From: Neobacillus cucumis | GTDB taxonomy: Bacteria > Bacillota > Bacilli > Bacillales > Cytobacillaceae | Assembly: GCF_002860255.1 (NCBI RefSeq) | Contig: NZ_PGVE01000095.1 | Location: 1-51,678, forward strand | DNA: 51,678 bases | Reading direction: 5' to 3' | Shown: positions 14,814 to 22,655 of the stretch, piece by piece | Layout of the letters: each line of letters opens with the position of its first letter | Position numbering within the stretch: the stretch's first letter is position 1 | Program-made: the position numbers and the translations under genes | Notes under the pieces: generated by a model | The model's database searches: none | Seen by the model: only the letters and a program-made list of their open reading frames with translations | What the model was told of the DNA's origin: nothing

Positions 14814-17792
14814 ATGCAAAAAAACAAGAGGATACTCTCTTTCTTCGTTTTAGTTGTTCTATTATTTCAATTGATATCGCCCATTACTTCCGCATTAGCT
14901 GCCAGCACGTTACCGGCACCTGCAAATTTGCGGTACTCTCTTGATGGCGTGGATAACGTCATTTTAAGATGGGATGCGGTCACTGGTGCATCCGTTTATC
15001 GTGTGTATGAGATCAAAGGGGAAGAAAGGGTTCAAATCAGTCAAACGTCAAACCTCAATCGATATTTTCCTACGGTTTCAGCTGGAACTCATACTTATGC
15101 GGTGACAGCGGTGAATAGTGCAGGTGAATCGCCGTTATCCACATCCATAGATGTAGTGATTAAGTATCCTGACATGCAGCCGCCTAGCGGAGTCACCTCT
15201 ACCATTTTTAATGGTAATGATGTTTCCTTAAAGTGGAATGCAGTAGAATTTGCTAATGGTTACAAAATTTACGAAGTAAAAGATGGCCAGCGGGAATTAC
15301 TGGCTTCAGTAACGACATTAAGCAAATCATTTACGAATGTCTCGGAGGGGCAGCATACCTATGAGTTGACCTCGTACAATGATAAATATGGAGAGTCTCA
15401 AGCAAATTCTTTCATTGTGAATGTGGTCTACCCTGTTATGGCCGCTCCAGATGGTTTAACTTCCTATATATACGATATTAATAATACGACTTTAAGCTGG
15501 AAGGAAGTCGCTTTTGCTGATTCATATAATGTCTATCAATTGGTGGATGGCCAAAGAAAATTAATTGCAAATACGACTAATACAAGACAATATATAGCGG
15601 GTATGCCTGAAGGACAAAATGTTTATGAGGTTACATCCTATAGTTCACGGTTCGGCGAATCAAAAACAGGAAGCCAAATCAATGTAACCGTTGATTATCC
15701 TGACATGCTGCCGCCAGATCAAATTTCTTCTTATTTTTATAATGGAAACGATGTAATGCTAACTTGGACTTCGGCTAAGTATGCTACTAATTATCAAGTT
15801 TATAAGATTGTTGATGGTGATAAGGAACTAATCGCCACTACTACAAGCCGTTCCTACTACTTTAGCAATCTTCCAGAAGGTGATTATATCTTCGAAATCG
15901 TTTCGGTTAGTGACCGTTTTGGTGAATCTGCACCAAAGGCATATGATGTAACGGTTGATTTTCCAGAAATGCAGGCACCTAAGGCAGTATTAACCATGGA
16001 TACGGCTAACAGTGCCATGATTAGCTGGTCTGCTATCCCTTATGCAACTGAATACGAGATTTATGAATTAGTAAATGGAGTGCCGACACTAATTGGTAAC
16101 ACAACAAAAACGGGTTACTCTGTTAAGGATCTGCCTCAAGGCAAACACGAATACATGGTTATCGCTAAATCCGACCGTTTCGGAAAATCAGCCTATTCAA
16201 ACGTTGTTGTGGCTGAAGTAAATCCAGTCCTACCTGCACCAGAGGCGAGTAAACCAGAAGTCAACGGAGATACCACCAAACTCACCTGGCAGCCAGTAGA
16301 AGAAGCAGTCAAATACAACGTCTACGAAGTAGTAGATGGTGAACGTGTGTTAGTTGGGACCACAACAGATCCTACGATTACCGTAGATACTCCTAAAGAA
16401 GAAGGCACTCACGAGTATATCATCGTTCCGGTCGCTAGCGATGGTACAGAGTCCATTGATTACGCAACCGTTGAAGTGGAAGTCAACCAACCATCCGATG
16501 TCACAGCACCTGTTACAGTTGCCGATCCCGATGGACAATGGTCAAAGGACGACGTAACTGTCAAACTTACTGCAACCGACGATTTAAGTGGTGTAAAGAG
16601 TACCTATTACTCTATTAATCATTCAGAATTCGTTGAAGGAACAGAACTAACCATTCAGCAAGAAGGCATTAATACCGTTTCCTTCTACAGTGTGGATAAC
16701 GCCGGGAACATCGAAGAAGTGAAAAGCGTAGACGTTAAAATCGATAAACAAGCACCGGAGTCCGTTATTAATGCAAGTGAGTATTGGTATAAAGATAAGG
16801 TTGATTTGGAATTAACAGCGGCGGATGACCTTTCTGGAGTTCAAGCCACCTACTATTCTGTAAATGGCTCAGACTTTAAAGAAGGTACAAGCTTTACGGT
16901 AGATCAAGAAGGCGTTAATACCGTTAGCTTCTATAGTATTGACAATGCTGGAAACTTTGAAATTCAGCAGAAAATTGAAGTAGTTGTAGATAAAACGGCC
17001 CCAGTCACAGTCAGCGATGTGAAGGATCAATGGTACACCGATTCTGTAAATGTAAAATTAACAGCAAGAGATGATTTAAGTGGCGTAAAAGCAACTTACT
17101 ATTCTATTGATGGCGCTGATTTTAGCGAAGGCACAAACGCGGCTGTTGGAACAGAAGGCGTTCATCAGCTGGCATTTTACAGTGTCGATAACGCTGGAAA
17201 TATAGAAGAACAGAAAACAGTAGAAGTAAAGATCGACAAAACCGCCCCTGTAATCAAAGCAGAATTCCCAGCGGAATATGCACTTGGTTCAAGCTTAGAT
17301 CTTACGTATGAAGCAACAGACAATCTTTCTGGTATCAAAGAAAGCTATGTAGAAGTCAATGGCGTGAAAAACACAACTGGCCAAATTACCTTGGATCAAC
17401 CTGGCGTGAATACGATAAAAATCACAGCAATCGACAACGCTGGATTAAAGACAGTAGTCGAAAAAACCATTACTGCCTATATTGAAGCAACCATTGAGGT
17501 GACTCCAAAGGTCATCAATTGCAACAATGGTGAATTTACAGTAAGAGCCACATTACCAAAGGGCTATAGCTTTAATAAAGTAGACCTCACTACAGTGACT
17601 ATTAACCACGTCCATGCCCTGAGCGGCAGCAAAGGCTTAGAAAACCAAGCGAAAACCGGCCAATTTAAATTTGAACGGGACGACTTTGTTTGGGATGAAA
17701 GCAAAGAGCGATTAGTATTCCGGGCAGTCGTTGATGGTGTGCTTGTCATGGGAAGCACAACAGTTGATGTCATTAATAACCAAAAAAAGTAA
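14814..17792 (+). CDS. Secreted multi-domain repeat protein (FN3-like and OmpL47-like)
   Basis: A 992-residue protein with a Sec signal peptide (residues 1-30, ending SALAAS). About six fibronectin-III-like repeats follow (roughly 31-560), each with a WxxVxxAxxYxVY core and a GESxx turn. Three OmpL47-like repeats start near 562, 646 and 728 (DDLSGVxxTYYSxxG and SFYSxDNAGN). An Ig-like module at about 810-892 and a distinct C-terminal domain follow. No LPXTG, SLH or other wall anchor is visible. GAAGGAGG precedes the ATG. The architecture suggests a filament- or wall-associated adhesin or sheath-like protein, but placement next to flagellin is the only link to flagella. Confidence 0.85.
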   Translation: MQKNKRILSFFVLVVLLFQLISPITSALAASTLPAPANLRYSLDGVDNVILRWDAVTGASVYRVYEIKGEERVQISQTSNLNRYFPTVSAGTHTYAVTAVNSAGESPLSTSIDVVIKYPDMQPPSGVTSTIFNGNDVSLKWNAVEFANGYKIYEVKDGQRELLASVTTLSKSFTNVSEGQHTYELTSYNDKYGESQANSFIVNVVYPVMAAPDGLTSYIYDINNTTLSWKEVAFADSYNVYQLVDGQRKLIANTTNTRQYIAGMPEGQNVYEVTSYSSRFGESKTGSQINVTVDYPDMLPPDQISSYFYNGNDVMLTWTSAKYATNYQVYKIVDGDKELIATTTSRSYYFSNLPEGDYIFEIVSVSDRFGESAPKAYDVTVDFPEMQAPKAVLTMDTANSAMISWSAIPYATEYEIYELVNGVPTLIGNTTKTGYSVKDLPQGKHEYMVIAKSDRFGKSAYSNVVVAEVNPVLPAPEASKPEVNGDTTKLTWQPVEEAVKYNVYEVVDGERVLVGTTTDPTITVDTPKEEGTHEYIIVPVASDGTESIDYATVEVEVNQPSDVTAPVTVADPDGQWSKDDVTVKLTATDDLSGVKSTYYSINHSEFVEGTELTIQQEGINTVSFYSVDNAGNIEEVKSVDVKIDKQAPESVINASEYWYKDKVDLELTAADDLSGVQATYYSVNGSDFKEGTSFTVDQEGVNTVSFYSIDNAGNFEIQQKIEVVVDKTAPVTVSDVKDQWYTDSVNVKLTARDDLSGVKATYYSIDGADFSEGTNAAVGTEGVHQLAFYSVDNAGNIEEQKTVEVKIDKTAPVIKAEFPAEYALGSSLDLTYEATDNLSGIKESYVEVNGVKNTTGQITLDQPGVNTIKITAIDNAGLKTVVEKTITAYIEATIEVTPKVINCNNGEFTVRATLPKGYSFNKVDLTTVTINHVHALSGSKGLENQAKTGQFKFERDDFVWDESKERLVFRAVVDGVLVMGSTTVDVINNQKK

Positions 17793-17796
17793 CGAA

Positions 17797-17838
17797 AAAA
17801 GAGGCTGTTCCAATACGTTTTGGAACAGCCTCTTCCTT
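17797..17838. terminator. Bidirectional terminator
   Basis: AAGAGGCTGTTCCA and TGGAACAGCCTCTT make a perfect 14-bp stem with an eight-base loop, flanked by A and T runs. It lies between two convergent genes. Confidence 0.9.
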
Positions 17839-17839
17839 T

Positions 17840-18514
17840 TTAAGAAAGTATACCGAAGAAATTATTTACCCCTTTTACCCAATGATTATTTAAACCGGTT
17901 GGATCATTAGAAGCCCCAACTGGTGCATATTTGGCCCCGATTTTAGCAACCGTGTCCAGGCCTTTATCTAAGTAATTCTTTTTTAAATTTCGTGCCATAT
18001 CAAAAATACTTTCTTCAATCGAGTCATATTGCTTTAAGCCATTTTTCCCCATCATGCCGGCAATATTATTCTTGGCATATGCCGCCCGTGACGAACCATT
18101 ACCAGATTCATGCATGGCTATTGAGGCCAACAGTTTCGGATTAATATTGTATTCTTTGCCAGCTGATATGAACTGCTCCCCAAGATTACTTAACTTCCCT
18201 TTCAGAGCTGAATTTAAATGATCTGAAGAGATCTCCGAAAAATCCAAACTCACCGGTCCTTTTAGTATATGTGAGTAATCTTTGATGTTATTCATCACTG
18301 GTGGAGAACTTGCTTGAAAACTTCCATTTGAAAGCTGGAATGATGGTAGATTCGATGATTCCTGCTGCTCAAGTAAGAAAGCTTGTAAAAGAGACTGGAA
18401 TAAATCACCATTTGAAATTTGCTGATTTGCACTATTCATCCCCGGAAGATTCGTCGATATAGTAAGTAGTGCTAGATTTTTTAGCCAATCTGATGAAACG
18501 GGACCAATACTCAT
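17840..18514 (-). CDS. Glucosaminidase-domain wall hydrolase
   Basis: Predicted peptidoglycan hydrolase. The C-terminal part (about residues 100-224) has the glucosaminidase/lysozyme-like pattern with YNINPKLLASIAMHESGNGS, where the glutamate in MHESG is the likely catalytic acid, then AYAKNNIAGMMG and a late ANDPTGLNNHWVKGV. The N-terminal 90 residues are polar, glutamine- and serine-rich, with no signal peptide. It is divergent from fliK, inside the flagellar locus. By analogy with FlgJ, and with the lytic transglycosylase gene near flagellin genes in the B. cereus group, it may open the wall for the rod or filament and be exported by the flagellar system. That is inference. Confidence 0.75.
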   Translation of the reverse strand: MSIGPVSSDWLKNLALLTISTNLPGMNSANQQISNGDLFQSLLQAFLLEQQESSNLPSFQLSNGSFQASSPPVMNNIKDYSHILKGPVSLDFSEISSDHLNSALKGKLSNLGEQFISAGKEYNINPKLLASIAMHESGNGSSRAAYAKNNIAGMMGKNGLKQYDSIEESIFDMARNLKKNYLDKGLDTVAKIGAKYAPVGASNDPTGLNNHWVKGVNNFFGILS

Positions 18515-18648
18515 ATTGTAAGACTCCTGTATTAAGATTTACTTTCTATTATTTTACTACAATTCAAAAATCAGGTAAATCCTATCGGAATACTTTTATT
18601 AATTTTTCTATAAAAATACCTATCCTCCATTGGAAGGGAGAATTCGTT

Positions 18649-19731
18649 GTGATCTCATCGGCATCCTTAAATCGTGTACAAAACAATATACCTCAATTAG
18701 ACAACAGTAATAAACAAAGTGACCAAGCCGCGGGTGATTTTATGGAGTTATTGAATGCGTTACAACAAGAGCCGGTTTCTCCTCAAAAAAATCTACTAGC
18801 TATGCTGAGTTCCTTGTTTTCAAAGGATGGAGAGAACAGCGAACCCATGGATGAAATACTCAATCCGGATTCAAATCATCAAGAAAATGAGTTGCAAACT
18901 AGAAATGATTTAATTGATATGATCAGTTCCTTACTTCAAAAAAGTGATACCCCAAACCCGTTACTTGGGAAATTAGAAAAGACATTGCACAAGACAGCTG
19001 AACAAAAGGAACCCATCAGTTTTGAAAAAATAGTCAAGTTGATTGAAGAGGCTGAAGCGGCCAAACCAAAGGATGGGAAAACCACTTTCCAGCCTGTTCA
19101 AAAAGCAGGTGAGGATCTCCTTCGATCCACTCCTGTTTTTCACCGAGATAATAATAAGCCTCAGCTTGGTTTTGATCCTCCACATCAGTTTAAAGGAAAA
19201 GAGGTTGTATTTCAGTCGTTTTTACCTAACAAGACTGTCACACCAACTCTCAAAAGTGAAATACCGCAGTCATCTCAGGTTACCGTCCAACAGTTTTTTT
19301 CAGAGGTAAAAGAGTTAATCACGAATCAAAACCATTTCAAAAATGCCTCAGAGTTCATTGAAGCGAAATTTTCGCTGACACCTGAAAAACTCGGAGACAT
19401 CGAAGTGAAACTATCAATCCATAAAGGGCAAGTAATGGCTCACTTTACGGCTGAAACCCTGGCAGGAAAAGAACAATTAGAATCGCAGCTATCCTTATTA
19501 CGCTCCTCGTTACAGCAGCAAGGGTTTCAAGTGGATAGACTGGAAATTTCACTAGCTGGACAAGGACTACAGCATTCTTTTTCACAGCAGGAAGAAAGAT
19601 CGAGACAGGATCAGTCTCAACAACGATTTTCAAAAAAGAAAATCAATTTGGATGAAATTTACCAAAGTCATGCTAGTCTCGAAGAATACAAGCGTGAAGC
19701 AATAGAAAACACCATAAATATTCTTGCGTAA
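18649..19731 (+). CDS. fliK: Hook-length control protein FliK
   Basis: Molecular ruler that measures the hook and switches export specificity through FlhB. The 360 residues have a poorly conserved, glutamine-rich N-terminal half and a C-terminal Flg_hook domain (about 265-345) with FSLTPEKLGDIEVKLSIHKG, QLSLLRSSLQQQGF and VDRLEISL, the family signature. I chose the GTG at 18649, eight bases after AAGGGAG; the frame is open upstream to 18469 but overlaps the divergent hydrolase gene. flgD follows 12 bases later, as in other Bacillus clusters. Confidence 0.9.
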   Translation: MISSASLNRVQNNIPQLDNSNKQSDQAAGDFMELLNALQQEPVSPQKNLLAMLSSLFSKDGENSEPMDEILNPDSNHQENELQTRNDLIDMISSLLQKSDTPNPLLGKLEKTLHKTAEQKEPISFEKIVKLIEEAEAAKPKDGKTTFQPVQKAGEDLLRSTPVFHRDNNKPQLGFDPPHQFKGKEVVFQSFLPNKTVTPTLKSEIPQSSQVTVQQFFSEVKELITNQNHFKNASEFIEAKFSLTPEKLGDIEVKLSIHKGQVMAHFTAETLAGKEQLESQLSLLRSSLQQQGFQVDRLEISLAGQGLQHSFSQQEERSRQDQSQQRFSKKKINLDEIYQSHASLEEYKREAIENTINILA

Positions 19732-19743
19732 AGAGGGGAAACC

Positions 19744-20169
19744 ATGTTAAATACAGTGAATTCAGTGAAAACAACAACGAGCACGAAGCAACCACAGCAG
19801 CAGAGTCAATTAGACAAAGATATGTTTCTTAAAATCTTATCTGCTCAATTAAGCAATCAAGATCCCACTCAGCCTATGGAAGATCGTGAAATGATTGCGC
19901 AAATGGCTCAATTTAGTACGCTTGAACAAATTTCTAATTTAAATCAGGCTTTTAATCAATTTATGACTAGTCAACAAAATGATATTAGCCGTTATTCTAA
20001 TATGATGAACAAAGAAGTATCCTGGATCAATGAAGAGACAGGCGGGCAAGAAAGTGGAGTGGTTAAAGGGATTATTAAAAAAGATAACCAATTCTACTAT
20101 CAAATTAATGATCAAGAGATTCCTGTTGGAATTATTAACTCTGCTAAAGATGTAACAACACAAGGCTAA
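19744..20169 (+). CDS. flgD: Hook-capping protein FlgD
   Basis: Scaffold that caps the growing hook and directs FlgE assembly. The 141 residues contain the conserved N-terminal segment LDKDMFLKILSAQLSNQDP followed by DREMIAQMAQFSTLEQISN, the most conserved part of FlgD. The C-terminal region (GVVKGIIKKDNQFYYQI) is short, as in Bacillus homologues. The ATG follows GAGGGGAAACC. It is placed between fliK and flgE, the canonical order. Confidence 0.95.
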   Translation: MLNTVNSVKTTTSTKQPQQQSQLDKDMFLKILSAQLSNQDPTQPMEDREMIAQMAQFSTLEQISNLNQAFNQFMTSQQNDISRYSNMMNKEVSWINEETGGQESGVVKGIIKKDNQFYYQINDQEIPVGIINSAKDVTTQG

Positions 20170-20190
20170 TGAAAACCTGGAGGTAAAATC

Positions 20191-21003
20191 ATGCTGCGTT
20201 CTTTAAATTCAAGTGTGTCCGGAATGAAGGCTTTCCAAAATAAATTAGATGTTATTGGTAACAATATTGCAAACGTTAATACAGTAGGATTCAAAAAGAG
20301 TCGGATTATGTTTCAGGATGTCCTAAGTCAAACCGTGCGCGGGAGTTCGACTCCTTCTGGCAATGCAGGGGGAACCAATCCAGTCCAAATCGGCCTGGGG
20401 GTGAAAACAGCCACAGTTGATACGATCCATACAGCTGGAAGTCCGACTACAACGAATCTTTCTTCTGATTTATATATTGACGGAAATGGTTTCTTTGCTG
20501 TGCAAAATGATAATGGCTCCAAGTATTTAACAAGAGCAGGGAACTTTACCCTCGATGCGAACGGCGACCTCGTCACTCCACAAGGCTATAAAGTGCTTCA
20601 GGCAGACGGGAAATCGGGTATAAAGATAAGTTCAGATTATGTTTCTTACTCTATTGATTTTAATGGCAATGTGACAGCGGTAAAGGCGGACGGAACGACG
20701 GATCCGAAGGGAACACTTGGCACCGTGGTGGTTTCAAATCCGGGCGGTTTAAAGAAAGTGGGCGGCTCGATGTATGAACTAACCGGGAATTCGGATATCA
20801 AGCAAAACATAGATGATTTAATCTCCGATCGGCAGACGAATCATGCGGGTCAAATTGTTTCTGGTCAATTAGAAATGTCAAACGTGGACCTTTCAGAAGA
20901 AATCACCGACATGATTATTGCCCAGCGCGGATTCCAGGCAAATGCCAAAGTAATCACTGTATCCGACTCTATTTTAGAAGAACTCGTAAACTTAAAACGA
21001 TAA
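20191..21003 (+). CDS. flgE: Flagellar hook protein FlgE
   Basis: Subunit of the hook, the universal joint between rod and filament. The 270 residues have the N-terminal signature LDVIGNNIANVNTVGFKKS and the C-terminal SNVDLSEEITDMIIAQRGFQ with a final helix VSDSILEELVNLKR. Size matches the small FlgE of Bacillus (about 264). It could be confused with FlgG, but its position after fliK-flgD, and the presence of flhO and flhP elsewhere in the window, support FlgE. CTGGAGG precedes the start. Confidence 0.93.
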   Translation: MLRSLNSSVSGMKAFQNKLDVIGNNIANVNTVGFKKSRIMFQDVLSQTVRGSSTPSGNAGGTNPVQIGLGVKTATVDTIHTAGSPTTTNLSSDLYIDGNGFFAVQNDNGSKYLTRAGNFTLDANGDLVTPQGYKVLQADGKSGIKISSDYVSYSIDFNGNVTAVKADGTTDPKGTLGTVVVSNPGGLKKVGGSMYELTGNSDIKQNIDDLISDRQTNHAGQIVSGQLEMSNVDLSEEITDMIIAQRGFQANAKVITVSDSILEELVNLKR

Positions 21004-21054
21004 CTTCATCCAAATAACGCTAGACCGTGATGAAATATAAGTGATAGTATTTAG

Positions 21055-21079
21055 AGGGAAAGTGACCTGCTTTCCCTTT
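21055..21079 (+). terminator. Hairpin between flgE and fliM
   Basis: AGGGAAAG and CTTTCCCT make an eight-bp stem with a seven-base loop, followed only by TT. It sits in the 107-base gap between flgE and fliM. It could be a weak or partial terminator or a processing site; the short T run argues against full termination. Confidence 0.4.
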
Positions 21080-21110
21080 AGAGCATTTTACGGCGGTGAG
21101 GAAAAACACG

Positions 21111-22034
21111 ATGAAATTGTATGAAAACAGCAATGACGTAAAAGTATATGATTTTAAAAAGGCCCTGCGGCTGTCGATGGAACAAGTTCGTGTATTAACA
21201 CGGATTCATGATAATTTTGCTTATCAGCTGGCATCCGCTATTTCTACACAACTTAGGACCATTGTTCAAGTGGAAGTGCTGTCCGTAAACCAAATGATTT
21301 ATGAAGAGTTTATTAAGCAGCTTCCACCCTTCACCATTTTAAATATCTTTGAAACACCGGAAAAAGGCCGTATGATCATAGAGCTCAAATCAAAGATGGC
21401 TTTTGCGATTATGGAACGCTTGCTAGGCGGCCGAGAGTTCCCTCTTCAGCTTGAGGAAAAAACAACCTTAACACCCATTGAAAATAAAATACTCGATAAC
21501 CTTTTTGAAGGATTCGTTGACCATCTGCAAAAATCTTGGAGAGATTTAATGAACGTCAATTTGAAGGTCGTTGAGATCGAAACCAATCCACAATTTTTGC
21601 AAGTGGCGATACCGAACGAAACGGTTATTGTCATTGCTTTTAATATCAAAATTGGTGAGCTAACGGAATTAATGCATATTTGCATTCCTTATATTATTTT
21701 AGAGCCATTCCTGCCAAAATTATCATCTTATCAATTGTTTTCAGCGCGTAATAAAACCAATAGTCCTAAGGAGTCCCATCTGTTGAAATCAAGAGTCCAA
21801 GAGTTGGAGATTCCTATTAGTGTCGAGTTGGGGCGCTCCAATGTGACGATTGAGGAATTTTTATCATTAAATGTGGGTGACATCGTTCAGCTTGATCAGC
21901 TTTATGAGGAGCCATTAAAAGCGATGGTTGGCAAAGAAGTAAAGTTTTTGGTGAAACCTGGAGTCAAAAAGACACGCTTGGCAGCAGAAATCGAAACTGT
22001 TTTTGAAAAAGAGGGTAAAAAAGATGAGTCATGA
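21111..22034 (+). CDS. fliM: Flagellar switch protein FliM lacking N-terminal CheY-binding peptide
   Basis: Middle layer of the C-ring, linking FliG to FliN. The 307 residues contain the CheC-like middle domain (VKVYDFKKALRLS, RIHDNFAYQLASAIS, TPIENKILDNLFEGF, NPQFLQVAIPNETVIVIAFN) and a C-terminal SpoA domain (about 230-300) with IPISVELGRSNVTIEEFL. Normal FliM starts with an LSQxEIDALL peptide that binds phospho-CheY; here only 12 residues precede VYDF and none resemble it. The upstream frame closes at a TGA at 21063, so the loss is not a mis-set start. GGTGAGG lies ahead of the ATG. It overlaps the next gene by 11 bases. Confidence 0.93.
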   Translation: MKLYENSNDVKVYDFKKALRLSMEQVRVLTRIHDNFAYQLASAISTQLRTIVQVEVLSVNQMIYEEFIKQLPPFTILNIFETPEKGRMIIELKSKMAFAIMERLLGGREFPLQLEEKTTLTPIENKILDNLFEGFVDHLQKSWRDLMNVNLKVVEIETNPQFLQVAIPNETVIVIAFNIKIGELTELMHICIPYIILEPFLPKLSSYQLFSARNKTNSPKESHLLKSRVQELEIPISVELGRSNVTIEEFLSLNVGDIVQLDQLYEEPLKAMVGKEVKFLVKPGVKKTRLAAEIETVFEKEGKKDES

Positions 22035-22398
22035 CGGGAAACTTTCAAAAGAGGAATTAGAAGCATTGTTAGGGGAAGTCAAGGAAGAAACCAAGCCTTT
22101 TTTATTTAAGGATTTGGAAGAAAAACCTTTAAACGAGGAAGTGGTTGAGGAGTCTGTTAATTTAAATCTCCTCATGGATATAAATTTAGAAATTGTCGTG
22201 GAACTAGGGAGAACCAAAAAGAAGATAAACGAAATTCTCGAGCTTTCGCAAGGTTCCATCATTGAGCTGGACCGCGTATCAGGTGAACCGGTTGATTTAT
22301 TAATCAACGGCAAGGTCGTAGCCAAAGGGGAAGTCGTCGTCATTGACGAATATTTTGGTATTCGTGTTACGGAAATTGTAAATAAGACCATCAACTAA
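22024..22398 (+). CDS. fliN: FliN-type switch protein with EIDALL-like N-terminus
   Basis: C-ring protein of 124 residues. The C-terminal SpoA domain (about 50-122) has NLEIVVELGRTKKKINEIL, LDRVSGEPVDLLINGK and AKGEVVVIDEYFGIRVTEI, the FliN signature. The N-terminus is LSKEELEALLGE, matching the LSQxEIDALL peptide of FliM and FliY that binds phospho-CheY. B. subtilis FliY has the same peptide plus a CheC-type phosphatase domain of about 200 residues; that domain is missing here. The ATG at 22024 lies inside fliM, so translation is coupled. A second FliN is encoded at 31639. Confidence 0.88.
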   Translation: MSHDGKLSKEELEALLGEVKEETKPFLFKDLEEKPLNEEVVEESVNLNLLMDINLEIVVELGRTKKKINEILELSQGSIIELDRVSGEPVDLLINGKVVAKGEVVVIDEYFGIRVTEIVNKTIN

Positions 22399-22406
22399 GA
22401 TGAAAT

Positions 22407-22440
22407 GGGCTGATTCTGCGAGAATCGGCCCTTTGATTTT
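22407..22440 (+). terminator. Terminator after fliM-fliN
   Basis: GGGCTGATTCT and AGAATCGGCCC pair with one G-U around a three-base loop, followed by TTTGATTTT. It lies nine bases past the fliN stop and just before a repeat element. Confidence 0.65.
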
Positions 22441-22455
22441 CTCCTGCTAACGGGC

Positions 22456-22542
22456 CTGTTGATTGCAGCGAAGGAAGCTCGCTTTCCGCGGGGAGGTTCT
22501 TGAGCCTCCTCGGCGTTTTGCGCCTGGAGCGCAAATCAACAG
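22456..22542. repeat. Intergenic repeat, family 2, copy 1
   Basis: An 87-bp element with terminal inverted repeats CTGTTGATT and AATCAACAG, and inner GC-rich text including GCTCGCTTTCCGCGGG. Further copies lie at 43160-43292 (longer) and 51461-51486 (reduced to its ends). It is inserted between the fliN terminator and fliD. Similar elements are widespread in Bacillus-group genomes as far as I recall. Confidence 0.75.
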
Positions 22543-22655
22543 ACAAGTTTAATGAATAAAGGACACCCTCTTCTTTTATATAACCCTCTACACCAGACCC
22601 TATTATGTCGTTAAAGATGATAGATACGATAAATAATGGTTCGGGGGATGGATGG

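Noticed and set aside
22456..22542. Insertion sequence or integron-type site
   Set aside because: There is no transposase or integrase gene nearby and the element is short; it is better described as a non-autonomous intergenic repeat.
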